Source: Nelumbo lutea
Lineage: Eukaryota > Streptophyta > Magnoliopsida > Proteales > Nelumbonaceae
Direction of reading: 5' to 3'
Assembly (NCBI GenBank): GCA_022828595.1
Contig: JAKGHH010000003.1
Coordinates: forward strand, 60,005,759-60,069,758
DNA length: 64,000 nucleotides
This document shows, piece after piece, positions 23,400 to 34,654 of the stretch (the stretch's first letter is position 1; every line of letters begins with the position of its first letter). The notes below the pieces were generated by a model. It saw nothing but the letters and a program-made list of their open reading frames with translations. It did no database searches and was not told where the DNA came from. The translations under genes and the position numbers were made by a program.

Positions 23400-23840
23400 T
23401 TTCCTATGTCATCATCACCTTTCCTCCTTACTCTTGTGTAACCAATCAGCTTAAGCTTTTATTGACTTCCATGTACTCTTCAACATAAACCTTCAGCTTT
23501 TAAATTCCAATTGCAACATAGGAAACTTTGGTTTCAATTTTTAGTAGAGGAATTACCATCTCAATCTGTTGAATTCGCTTTGGATCTTCAATTAACTCGA
23601 AGATTGATTTCATCATTGGTTTTGGTGGAATTTCTGCAACAAGACTGAACTGGTGTACATTACAATTTACAAGCTTGAATCTTAAGAATGTCCCAAAAAT
23701 TCTCTGCAAAATCTGAATAGCTGATGCTCAAAATCTTGAAGGGGAAGAACCCAATTAGTAATAAGTTTACCGACTGAATCCACAAGCACTTTGGTGCTTC
23801 TTTCTTTTCCTTCAAAACATGGAAAATCATCACATTTAAA
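23400..23840 (-). pseudogene. Relic of the internal region of the gag-only LTR element family
   Basis: Read on the minus strand, this matches 34383-34620 closely (blocks such as EIPPKPMMKSIFELIEDPK and KIETKVSYVAIGI). It is the 3' internal portion of element G without an adjacent LTR, so a second, fragmentary copy of that family. Confidence 0.65.
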
Positions 23841-24043
23841 AGATAAAAATACTTTAAATATATTAACTTTAATATTTTCAAAAATAATACTAATATAGTA
23901 AGTATTTAGTAGAGCAATTTCATACCGATTAGCAACTAAAGAAGGCTATAACTTTATATAATAAAAAATCAAGATGGAAAGATGGAAAGGCATTTAGAGA
24001 GGGAGGGAGGGAGGAAAAAACAGAAAAAAGAAACCTCTCTAAG

Positions 24044-25462
24044 CAAGGACCAAAGTATTCATATCGGGTATCGTACTCAGACAGCTTGGATACAGATATG
24101 CTTGGGAAACACATGGATACAGTAGGAAAATGTATACAAATTCCATAGATATATTATTAACAATAAGTTTGAAGTTAAAATAACTATAAATAATGTAAAA
24201 ATACACAAGAATTGTATATTTTAATGGTATATATGAAGAAGCATATTACAATTAATATAGCGAGATGCATAAACATTATACAATTTTATTGATAATGCAT
24301 CAATCAAGAGTCCAAGACACAAATTATATGGATTTGTACAAATTAATACATGTACAAAGCCATTATTATTTTATTTTCTTTAAAGTCCAAGGCACAATAC
24401 ATATGCAACTATTACATTTGAATTATTATATCAAAATTTTTTCTATTTTTCTATTTTAATTTTTAACATTTACAAAAAATCAACTAAAAATTAATTCTCA
24501 AATGTTTGGTAAACAATATTTTCATTTTTGCAAACAATAATTATGTTATTATAAAATGTAAATTGAAATATCACTTAATAATTTATAAAAACAAATACTC
24601 TTAACTTAAAATATATCAAACCTATTAAAATTTTGAATATGCACATCATATGAATATTCATAAAGTTTAATTACTAAAATAATTATTCTATTAATAATAT
24701 TTTTATTTTTATAAATTTTATAAAATAAAAAATTATTTTTCCATATTAAATGTATATTAGTGGATTTGATATATTCATAGATTATATTCTCAAATAGTGT
24801 AAACAATATTTTTATTTTTGTAAATAATAAATACAATGTGCAAATATTTTAGAAAATTTTTGGAGACACATATCATGTGCAAATTTATAAATTTTAAGTA
24901 TTAAAATATTTTATTATTAATATTTTTACTTTTATATATTTTTTGAAATTAAAAATTATTTTTTGATATATATGTGGATTTGATAAAATTATTTATTCCA
25001 TTGATTTATAAAATACTAACTTTAAATATTATTATTATTTTTAATTTGTAGTTGGAGTTGTTAATGTATGTTATTTATTTAGATTGCTTGTAGACATTAA
25101 TGTAATAAATGGTAATTTATTTCTCTTACTAACATGAAATAAAAGATGACTTGGTGGTTAAAATTGCATGCTCTCTTGGGCGCTGCCGTATTGGTTGACC
25201 TGGGTTCAAATCATGCTAGGTTCATTTTTTAATAGTGAATCACCTTTGTTGTCAAATTCAGGTTTGATACACTTCTATACCAATGCGTATCGGACCATAT
25301 CAGCCAATACTATACGATATGCGCCAATGCGGTGGCATATTGTACCGATACACACGATTGCCAGGATACACTTTAAGTCGTAGCCTATACTGTATTGGTT
25401 TGGTCCAATACCGATATGATACACTTCATATTGGGCGTATCGTGTCGATATTTAAATCATTG
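24044..25462 (-). mobile_element. Inverted-terminal-repeat element T, left copy (1.4 kb)
   Basis: Ends CAAGGACCAAAGTATT and GATATTTAAATCATTG form imperfect terminal inverted repeats. The flanks TCTCTAAG (24036-24043) and TCTATAAG (25463-25470) match in 7 of 8 positions. It is very AT-rich inside, with GTATCGG-rich ends. Its whole length aligns, inverted, with the copy at 26218-27507. No transposase is visible. The 8-bp duplication suggests a hAT-type non-autonomous element. The strand is arbitrary, set opposite to the right copy. Confidence 0.82.
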
Positions 25463-25765
25463 TCTATAAGTTAAGGTGTTTAGGCGAGGTGCCCATGTGC
25501 GTAGGCAATGCCTAGGTGTGGGTGCCTAAGCGATGCCTTGACAACTTGTATTAACCAAATCCTGTATAATCATTGCATCTTTTACTTTTATTGACCATAG
25601 AATGGAATAGTGAGTTTTGCATTTTTTTCACATGGTCTTTACATCAAAATCTGTATTGAATCTTCTGTTATTTATGTTGCATAAGCCATAGAGCAGTAAA
25701 ATAGCTTGTGGAGATTGTATATGTTCTCTATTGACTTCTATTAAATGTGATTCGGTGTTACACAG

Positions 25766-25923
25766 GCTATTGGTGGAGTGCTTTACCAAGTATTGTGTTA
25801 TAGGGGAGGCAATCCGTCATTTCCGTGCCCTTAAGAACATCCCTGGGGGAATGAAAGTTCTATACAATGAAGGGAGCTTTGGGGATCCACTTTCTTTGTA
25901 TCTTAGGGCATTATGTCGAGAAG
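25766..25923 (+). CDS. PTAC3: pTAC3-like gene, exon B (158 nt)
   Basis: Second visible exon: one base completes the Ala codon from exon A, then 52 codons (LLVECFTKYC ... LYLRALCRE), then one base of a Gly codon. The acceptor is ACACAG ending at 25765 and the donor GTATCA at 25924. The helical pattern and the RHFRAL and SLYLRALCREG stretches fit the PPR-like part of pTAC3. If translation ran past the donor it would continue in frame for about 30 codons into intron sequence, so the exon end rests on the donor and on the clean join to exon C (Arg-Glu-Gly-Arg). The exon lies between two inverted copies of a 1.3-1.4 kb transposable element (24044-25462 and 26218-27507). Confidence 0.9.
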
Positions 25924-26217
25924 GTATCATGAATGCTTTGTCATTAAGAAAAATTAATGGTTTACTTGTTAACCTCCCCCATTTTTTATTTTCTTTCATC
26001 AGATTGATTTTCTAATTATTTTAATTTATTTACCATGGACCTGCATTTGTGTTCCATAAACTTTACTAAGTAACAGAACCAATTATGCAGAGTTATCCAC
26101 AAAATACTTGATTTGTTAGGACAAACGTCTATATAATAGGTACCATGGTAGTAGTTGGATCATTATATTGGAAGTATGATGTAAAGAAAGCATAAAAAAT
26201 GGATATAGACTCTTTAT

Positions 26218-27507
26218 CAAGGATTGAAATATCGATACAGTATGTCCGATATGGGGCGTATCATATAGGTATTGTTAGCGTTCGGCACGAGATACGCTAC
26301 GATTGGAGGTGTATCCTACCAGTCGTGCATATCGGGCTGATACGGGTGTGTATCAGTCCGTATCGCATTGTATCGGCCGATACATATCGGTACAGACCAA
26401 TATAGAATGATGCGCTATCCACGAGATGCGAATGCGCATGCATATACTCTTCTACTGGAAAAGAAAGTTGCAAGGATTCGAACCCGCGTTAAGAGCTAAG
26501 AGAAAGCTTAACTTCCGTGCCTGTAAGCCACTACACCACTCCATCTTTTGTGTTTATGAGTAAATGAATATAGCTTTTATTTCTTTATTACTTAAATGCA
26601 ATCCAAATAAATATTACATTACAATTAAATCCAACTAAAAATTAAAAAAGTAATATTTAAAATCAGTATTTTATAAAATAATAGAAATAAATAATATATC
26701 AAATTCACATTTATATCAAAATAATATTTGAATCTCAAAAAATTTATAAAAATATAATATTAATATGAGAATAATTATTTTAGTACTTAAAATTTATAAA
26801 TTTGCACATGATATATATATTAATTTACATTACATAAAATCATATTTGTTATTTAGAAAATAAAAAAATTGTTCACAAAATATTCAAGAATATAATCTTA
26901 AATTGAACCTATCAAATCTACAAATCTACATGTATACCAAAAAAAGATTTTTAATTAGAAAATTATAGGAACAAAAATATAGTAATGGAATAATCATTTT
27001 AAAAGTTAAAAATTTTGAATTTGCAATGATATGTATCTTAGAAATTTTAATAGATTTGATATATTTTAAGTTGAGATTATACATTTTATAAATTATTAAG
27101 TGGATATTTTAATTTACATAGAGAATTTAATATTTGGTTGACCTCTTTGTTAATGTAAAAAAGTAAAAATAGTAAAATCGAAAATAATTGATATAATAAT
27201 TAAAATATAATAGGAAAATATGTTTTTCATTTTGGACTCTCGATTGATACATTATCAATAAAATTGTATGATATCTATGCATCATATTATATTAATTGTA
27301 ATATATTTTTTCATATACACCATTAAAATATACATTTTCTATGTATTTATACATTATTTATAGTTATTTAACCTTAAATTTAATATTACTAATGTATTAT
27401 AAAATTTTTATGTGTTTCCCTAGCGTGTCCATATTTTTCGTCCATATCCATGTATTTCCAAAGCATATTCGCATCCGTATCCAAGTTGTCCAATACTTTA
27501 ATCCTTG
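26218..27507 (+). mobile_element. Inverted-terminal-repeat element T, right copy (1.3 kb)
   Basis: Starts CAAGGATTGAAATATCG and ends ATACTTTAATCCTTG, with a perfect 8-bp duplication CTCTTTAT at 26210-26217 and 27508-27515. AT-rich interior, no coding. Inverted relative to the left copy; the shared blocks include the words around ATTATAC, ATCAATAAAATTGTAT and the GTATCC-rich outer end. Exon B of the host gene lies between the two copies. Confidence 0.88.
26460..26545 (-). other. tRNA-like segment with RNA polymerase III A and B boxes inside element T
   Basis: On the minus strand TGGTGTAGTGG (26528-26538) fits the A-box consensus and GGTTCGAATCC (26474-26484) fits the B-box, 54 nt apart. The T-stem is only partly paired and no full cloverleaf or acceptor stem is evident, so it is not a functional tRNA gene. 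The equivalent place in the left copy (25150-25215) keeps GGTTCAAATC. It may be a SINE-like or tRNA-derived module. Confidence 0.45.
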
Positions 27508-27874
27508 CTCTTTATATCCAATTTTTCTTTATTGGCAACAATTACGTTGTGTTAAACTAAAGAACAAACAATACAAGATGCATCAAGAAAGGCAGGATGT
27601 GAGGGGAAAAGTAGAGAACACCTCTCTTAAAATAAACCTTGAATGTGCAATATCAATTAACATTAAACCTCAATTAGATTTGAGATAAACAAGAAAATCA
27701 ACCCAATAAGCTACAATAAGTTGTTCCCCAAAGGAAAAACTTTCCAAGCCAAAAACACCTAAATTAGAGCATCCAAGAAGCAAGCTTCCAATCACCTTTG
27801 AGCCCATCAAAGTGATATGCTCTTGCTCTCTCTGCAATCTTTCCTTATAGCTCCCATTGCTCATGCCTCCTCCT

Positions 27875-28325
27875 TGGTATAGGAACTAAAGAGTCAAAAT
27901 TGGAATTTTCTGTTTTTTGTTGTATTTCTGTAGTTTTGGACAGTCAGGGTATTTGGTCATTTTAACATATGTCTGTGGAGTCCAAACTATTGGTTTGATT
28001 TGTCTAGGATAAATAAGTAGTTTAAGAGTCATCAAGTCTTTGAGTTGAAGTAGGATAGTGGGAAATTAGAAAATTTTTATTTTTGAGTCATCTAAGATCT
28101 ATAAATATGTATGGTCATTTTACACAAGGATCAAAGAAGTTTTTTCTTATAGCTTATGCCAACTATATTGAGCGACTTACATGCCCTAGAGTGATCCTAG
28201 GTGCTTTGTGAGTGATTTTGGGTTTCCTCTCTCTGCTTTCTTTCTTAATCATTCAAGAAGCCATTACAGTCTGCAACAGCCTTAAGATTCTCATCAAAAG
28301 CAATTCATTCATTCACATCCTACAC
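27875..28325 (+). repeat. 5' LTR of element G
   Basis: About 450 bp, starting TGGTATAGGAACTAAAGAG. Aligns with the solo LTR at 61970-62490 from its first base (TGATGCAGGAGCTGAAGA there). Confidence 0.75.
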
Positions 28326-28349
28326 TTGGTACCAGAGATTACAGTTAGT

Positions 28350-29280
28350 CACTATGCTCTCACGAAGTAACCAGTTCCATGGGCCTAGGATATCTTGTAA
28401 TCAGTTGTATGGATATGGATTTGATAACAAATATTCTTATGGGTTTGGAATCAATAGCAATCAATTTTTTGAACTATATCAAGAGTCTTTGTTTGAGAAG
28501 ATTATGAAGAATTTAGATCTGATAATGCCTACATGAACAATGTTACTAAGAGCACAAGGAATACCAGATTTTAGGGGAAATAGCACCTACAAATATTCTT
28601 TGATTCGTTAGTTGTTTTGGAAGAATATTTTGATCAATGTGATGTGGCTAATGATTGAAGAGTTAGAATTGCACAGAGTAAACTGGTGGGTAATGCTAAT
28701 TTATGGTAGAGAAGCATGGAGGATGGTTTCAGATGCACAAGCAGGTGACATTTTGTTACATGGAAAGAGTTGAAAGGGAAGTTATTGGAAAAATATATAC
28801 CTGCTGATTTCCTAACTGATCTATATGAGATGCTCTCTTTTAAGCAAGAAAGCGTGTCTGTAATGGACTATATGGAAATATTTGAAGAGTTAGCCATTCA
28901 ATGTGATATAGTTGAAGATGCCATGCGAAGGTTGGTTCATTTTAAGAATGGTCTATGAGCAGTCATTAAAAGGGAATTGGAAACTTTGAGAATATATGAT
29001 TTAGATGATGTTTTTCAGCTATAACTTGAGGTGTAATGAGATTTAAACAGTTTGAAGATGCAAAAGGTGATAACTTTGAAGTTCTAGATGATACTTAACA
29101 TTTTCAGCATGCATATCCTGATCTTAAGTTGAAATGAAACTAAAAAATTGAACATCCTACATGCATAGACATTGAAAATCAAGATATTGCAGGTCCAGTT
29201 TGTATTGAAATTGCTAAAGAAGAAAGCCCCAATGCTCATGATCAGCTCAAGGTATGTTCTGGGCAGTTTTGTAAGAAAGA
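28350..29280 (+). pseudogene. Gag-like pseudogene of element G
   Basis: Open pieces at 28354-28536 and 28770-28958 with stops between. The second piece reads KLLEKYIPADFLTDLYEML ... SVMDYMEIFEELAIQCD ... RRLVHFKNGL, the pattern of the Ty3-type retrotransposon gag domain (an aromatic-rich lead, a repeated-use glutamine/serine stretch, then F-x-x-GL). Upstream, the piece around 28600-28750 has an aromatic-rich WKN/LHRVNWW lead. The coding degrades before the copia C2 insertion point at 29292. Confidence 0.6.
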
Positions 29281-29292
29281 TTACTGGGGGCT

Positions 29293-29581
29293 TGTAAATT
29301 AAGAGTAAACAAAGGAAGAAGAAGAATTTGTTATATTATTCATCAATCTCGTATGTATATATACAAGTTACAAATTCTATGTTAGGAAAGAAAATATTAG
29401 GAAAGAAGACTAATCAAATTCCTACAAATCTGTCCTACAATCAAGGTAAATCATATCTCCCTAGTATTTACTTCCTATTTTAGTTATACAGTCTGTAACA
29501 TCATATCTCCCTAGTATTTACTTCCTATTTTAATTATACAGTCTGTAAAATCTTCATATTTTAATTATACAGTCTGTAACA
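29293..29581 (-). repeat. 3' LTR of copia C2
   Basis: 289 bp on the minus strand starting TGTTACAGACTG. It is longer than the 5' LTR through extra local copies of the TTAATTATACAGTCTGTAA unit (29502-29580). Confidence 0.88.
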
Positions 29582-29588
29582 CTCCCCT

Positions 29589-32500
29589 TCAAGCTAGAGC
29601 ATAGATATTAATCATGCCCAGCTTGTTACAAAGATAATCAACCCTAACCCCATTAAGAGCCTTCATGAAGATATCTCCCAGTTGTTCTCCTGTTTTCACA
29701 TATCCTGTGGAAATCAAACCTTGCTGAATCTTTTCACGAACGAAATGGCAATCATTCTCGATATGCTTAGTTTGTTCATGAAAAACAGGATTAGATGCAA
29801 TGTGAAGAACAGCTTGGTTATCACACCACAACTTGGCTGGTACTGAAGTTTTAAGACCTACTTCAGTCAGAAGCTGATATATCCACATTATTTCACACAC
29901 AGACTTGGCCATAGCTCTATATTCCGATTCTGCACTCGAATGTGAGACAACATTCTGCTTCTTGCTTTAACATGAAACTAGATTCCCTCCAACAAATACA
30001 CAATAGCCTGAAGTAGACCTTTAATCTTCCTTGGATCCTGCCCAGTCAGCATCTGAAAAACATTCAATTCTAGTATGACCATGATTGCCATACAAAATTC
30101 CTCACCCAGGTGCTCCTTTTAAGTAGCACAAAATTTGTTCTACAGCTGTCCAGTGATTAACTGTTGGATAGGACATGTACTGACTCACCACACTAACTGA
30201 ATGCGCAATATCTGGACGAGTTATAGTAAGATAATTCAACTTTCCAACCAATCTTCTATATCTCTCAAGATCTTCAAATATTTCACCATCTTTTGTGAGC
30301 TGCAAGTTAGGAATCATTGGAGTGCTACATGGCTTATCTCCCAACTTTCCCGTCTTAGACAACAAGTCAAGTACATATTTCCTTTGAGATAAGAATATAC
30401 CCTTCTTGCTTCTTGTTACCTCAACACCCAAGAAGTATTTCAACATTCCCAAATCTTTGGTATGAAACTGAGTGTGGAGAAAGGATTTAAGGGATGAAAT
30501 CCCTGTAGTATCACTCCCTGTAATGACAATATCATCCACATACACAACTAACAAAATGATGCCAGCAGCAAAGTGCTTGGAGAAAACAAAATGATCAAAC
30601 TTACTTTTCTTCATACCAAAATTCTCGACTGCCTGACTAAACTTTCCAAACCAGGCGCGAGGACTCTGCTTCAACCCGTACAGAGACTTATGAAGATAAC
30701 AAACTTTCCCATACTCCCCCTGAGCAACAAAGCCAGGCGGTTGCTCCATATAAACTTCTTCTTGAAGATCCCCATGAAGAAAAGAATTCTTGATGTCTAA
30801 CTGATGAAGGGGCCAATTATAAGTAGCTGCCATAGAAATAAACAACCTGACAAAAGTAAGTTTAGCAACAGGAGAAAAGGTATCAAAATAATCCACTCCA
30901 TAAGTCTGAGCATATCCTTTAGCAACAAGACGGGCTTTCAATCGGACAATGAACCCATCAGGATTGACTTTAACTGTAAACACCCATTTACACCCAATAG
31001 CCTTCTTATTTGCAGGTAAATTTACCAAGGTCCAAGTACCATTGTCCTCTAAAGCATTCATCTCCTCAGTCATAGCATTACGCCATCCAGGGTGAGAAAG
31101 GGCTTCTTTAACAGTCTTAGGAACAGAGATAGAATCAAGAGATGCGATAAAAGAACAAGGAGAGGACGACAAATGATTATAAGACACAAATGAAGCTACT
31201 GGATAAGTACACTTACGCTTACCTTTACGAAGAGCAATAGGAAGATCATCATTAGAGACTGGTTCTGATGATGAAGGAACATGATCAATTGAGACCGAAT
31301 CTTCCGACGAAGGAGCTAGTACAGGAAATGGATCCGGAGGGGTTGGTCGCCGAGAATAAACCTGTACTGTAGGTGGCTTAGGCCTGGCAGGAGCATATTC
31401 AATAGGATGTGAACCAGATGATGTGACAGTATAGATTAACAAATCATCATCCTCCCCCTGACTTGAATGAGGAGCAGATGGAAAGAAAGGTGTATCTTCT
31501 AGGAAATTAACATCACTTGACACAAGATATCTGTGAAGAGTAGGACAATAACATCTATATCCTTTTTGAACACGAGAATACCCAAGAAAAACACACTTCA
31601 AGGGTTTTGGATCTAGTTTGGTAACCTGAGGACGAACATCCCGAACAAAGCATGTACACCCAAATACCCTAGGCTCAATAGGAAACAGTGTTTTATTTGG
31701 AAACAGAACATGATAAGGAGTCTTACCCTGAAGGACAGATGAAGACATACGGTTAATCAAAAAACATGCTGTGGAAACTGCATCAGCCTAGAAAGGTTTA
31801 CGAACCTTTATTTGAAATAACAAAGCTCTTGTATTTTCAAAAAGATGTCTATTTTTCCGTTCAACAACCCCATTTTGAGATGGTGTATCTACACAAGAAG
31901 TTTGATGAAGAATGTCATGCTGAAGCATGTAAGTTTGAAAGGATTCTCACAAGTACTCCTTAGCATTATCACTTCTCAATATTTGTATAGAAACATTAAA
32001 TTGAGTTTTAACTTCAGCACAGAAAGCAAAAAAATGAGAAAACACCTTAGAACGATTTTTCATTAAATATAACCATGTCATACGAGAGTAATCATCAACA
32101 AAAGTAACAAAATACTTAAACCCAGTTTTGGACTCAACTGGACACGGACCCCAAACATCTGAATGGACTAATTCACAATTTAATGACGACAAATTCTGAA
32201 ATTGAGGACAAATTTGCTTTAACACATGGAGAGAGGGGTGGCCCAACCAACAATGTGCTTCAAAAGGGGTTACAACTCCAAAACAGGCTATGGACCTTGG
32301 AACTTGTGTATCAAGGATGTAGAGACCTCCAGACTCATGTCCCTTACCAATAATCTTCTTTGTCGTAAGATCCTGAAATAAACAATAATCAGGAAAAAAT
32401 GAGACACAACAATTAAGAGTACGAGTGAGTTTGCTAACAGAAATTAAATTAAATGATAACTGAGGTAAACTAAGAACATATGACAAAGGAAGTGATGGTG

Positions 32501-33635
32501 TTGGACTAATTGTGCCAGACCCAATAACACAAGATGTTGACCCATCTGCTAAAGTAATAGGAGAGGTAGATTTATGTGACTGAAAGGTAGAAAATAGACT
32601 TGAATTACCTGTCATATGATCTGTAGCTCTAGAATCAATGACCCATTTTGAAGAGGAGGAAACAAGACATGTATTGGGTTTACCTGACTTGACGATGGCA
32701 GTAACAGGAGTAGATTGAGGTTTCAATGATTCTTGGTACTGAGCAAATTTGGCATATTCATCTGCAGATATCATAACAGACTTCTCAGAAGTATCCGTGG
32801 TGGATGCAATATGGGCTGACTGAGTTTTCTTATTCTGCGACTTCCTACAATCCCGCTTCATATGTCCTGGCTTATGACAGTAATGACACACTATCTCTCC
32901 TAACTCCTGTCCACGAGTATTAGTATTCCTGTCATAGTTACTTGACCTACCACTACCACTCCTGTGTTGTTGTCTCCCTGATTCAGATGTATTATTGCGG
33001 TTGACAAGGGCACTACTAGGCTGAACAGGTGGAGAACATTCTGTACGAAGGACCCTACTGAAAGCATCTTGTAGAGAAGAGATCTCTGGACTAGAAAGAA
33101 TATGAGATTTAGCTGTCTCAAATTCAGAAGGTAGGCCAGCTAAAAAACTCATAACAGCCATCTTTTCTCGCTGAGCTTGTTGAACAGTCACATCAGTACT
33201 AAATGAAAGCAACATATTAAGTTCTTCATATGTTTTCTTGAAATCCATGAATTAGCTTGTAAGAGATCTATTGCCTTTGTCTGCCCTGTAAAAGGCTTCG
33301 CACACATCATAAATGGGGGAAATATTCCCCTTTCTGGAGTACAAGAACTCTAGATAGTTCATTAATTCCTTAACAAATCCACAGTGAGTGACTAAACCAA
33401 CCACCTCACTTTCAATGGAGTTGCGTATCTGCAAGAACAAACGAGCATCCTCCCTCAACCAAGACTGTTGAAAACACCGGAATGGATATGCACGCAACAT
33501 AGCACAAATATGTGCTATATAGGACGAGGCGAGCCAAAAGACAACGATTGAAAAAAATTTTCCGGCGACAGATGTGCCTCCACGTGACGGCACACGTGAC
33601 TGTGGCAGAATCTTCAGGCGGTGCGTGAGACACAC
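29589..33635 (-). pseudogene. C2 gag-pol pseudogene, one frame with six in-frame stops
   Basis: The polyprotein is in a single frame from about 33530 to 29589. Order: gag middle domain (SWLREDARLFLQIRNSI, 33440), zinc knuckle CHYCHKPGHMKRDC (32870), protease WVIDSRATDHM (usual DSGA is DSRA), integrase with LVHSDVWGP, RSDNAKEYL and [10 protein letters not shown], then RT with GLKQSPRAWFGKF and YVDD, and RNase H ending at 29589. In-frame stops: 33249-33251, near 31944, near 31790, near 30100, and two between 29913 and 30060. The gag N-terminus appears to be missing. No frameshift was found. Confidence 0.88.
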
Positions 33636-33780
33636 GCACAGGGCTGCTGACTGCCGGACTTTGCAGAGACTAGATGCTCTGATTGCTCCAAGGAGGTGAC
33701 CCGAAACACCCAGAAATTTTCCTCTACCTACTATTTACTTAAAACAAAAGGGCAGGCAGAGACTAGATGCTCTGATACCA

Positions 33781-34035
33781 TGTAAAATAAGAGTAAACAG
33801 AGGAAGAAGAATTTGTTATATTATTCATCAATCTCTTATGTATATATACAAGTTACAAATTCTATGTTAGGAAAGAATATATTAGGAAAGAAGACTAATC
33901 AAATTCCTACAAATCTGTCCTACAATCAAGGTAAATCATATCTCCCTAGTATTTACTTCCTATTTTAGTTATACAGTCTGTAACATCATATCTTCCTAGT
34001 AATTACTTCCTATTTTAATTATACAGTCTGTAACA
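33781..34035 (-). repeat. 5' LTR of copia C2
   Basis: 255 bp; on the minus strand it ends ACTCTTATTTTACA just before the TGGTATCAGAGC primer site. By eye the two LTRs differ at roughly 6-8 substitutions plus small indels, suggesting a fairly recent insertion. Confidence 0.9.
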
Positions 34036-34654
34036 GGGATCAACACCTGTTTAGGGGTTGACAGCTGTACTTAACTCTGGAAAGTTATTCTTAAGTTGTA
34101 TTAATGAAGTTACCATTTCCAATAAAAAAATGATCAGCTCAAGGTTCATGTTGAAAAGTCAAAACGATGTAGTGGTTGAGCAAGTTGAATTTAAGGTACA
34201 AAGCATTATGAATTGGTTGTCATGGAAGAATCTCCTACTCAAGATGTTTGTGGATTCTAACTTACAACTGGTTGAATCTATTAAGGAACATATAATAGCT
34301 GAATTGGACATAGCAGAAGAGATGCTAAGGAAGCACACTATAAATTTGTTATAGAAGTTCAACCTGTTAAAAAGTTGTAAGTTGAGATGATAGCTGAAAT
34401 TCCACCAACACCAATGATGAAATCAATCTTGGAGTTAATTGAAGATCCAAAGCCATTTCAACAGAATGAGATGGTAATTCCTCTACTAAAGATTGAAAGC
34501 AAAGTTTCCTATGTTGCAATTGGAATTTCAAAGCTGAAGGTTTATGTTGAGGAGTACATGGAAGTCAATAAAAGCTAAGCTGATTGGTTACACAAGAGTA
34601 GGGAGGAAAGGTGATGGTGACTTAGAAAAGAACTAAGAAGGTTATGGAAGAAGA
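34036..34654 (+). pseudogene. 3' internal part of element G
   Basis: Continuation after the copia C2 insertion. Open stretches 34058-34354 and 34387-34578 (MIAEIPPTPMMKSILELIE...) have no motif I recognise; they repeat in the minus-strand relic at 23400-23840, so they are a conserved family-specific part of unknown role. Confidence 0.6.

Larger units (their letters stand above)
23069..25545. repeat. Possible interrupted foldback element with GTTGTCAAGG / CCTTGACAAC ends
   Basis: Left end GTTGTCAAGGTGTCG and right end GCCTTGACAAC are inverted; both sides carry CCTAGGC / GCCTAGG words as at 650-780. The space between holds a gag-element relic and the whole element copy 24044-25462. No convincing target duplication, so the outer pairing is tentative. 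Confidence 0.35.
10324..25765 (+). other. pTAC3-like intron between exons A and B (15.4 kb)
   Basis: Begins GTGAGC and ends ACACAG. Filled mainly by nested LINEs (10524-21830) and by a hAT-like element copy near its 3' end. Confidence 0.85.
29293..34035 (-). mobile_element. Ty1/copia retrotransposon C2 (minus strand), best preserved in the window
   Basis: LTRs at 33781-34035 (5') and 29293-29581 (3') differ at only a few positions. The primer-binding site GCTCTGATACCA (33769-33780, + strand) abuts the 5' LTR. Flanking GGGCT (29288-29292) and GGGAT (34036-34040) are a one-mismatch 5-bp duplication. All coding blocks lie in one frame. Antisense to the host gene and inserted in element G. Confidence 0.92.

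Noticed and set aside
23069..25545. Confident DNA transposon with GTTGTCAAGG ends
   Set aside because: No target duplication and two unrelated insertions inside; kept only as a low-confidence repeat.
25731..26015. 94-codon open frame as a stand-alone gene
   Set aside because: Only codons 25767-25922 are conserved; the flanks are intron, and splice sites with matching phases define exon B.
26460..26545. Genuine tRNA gene
   Set aside because: The boxes fit but the T-stem is mismatched and no acceptor stem pairs, so only a tRNA-like segment is claimed.
31766..32066. Plus-strand open frames opposite C2
   Set aside because: They are the complement of integrase coding in the continuous minus-strand C2 frame.
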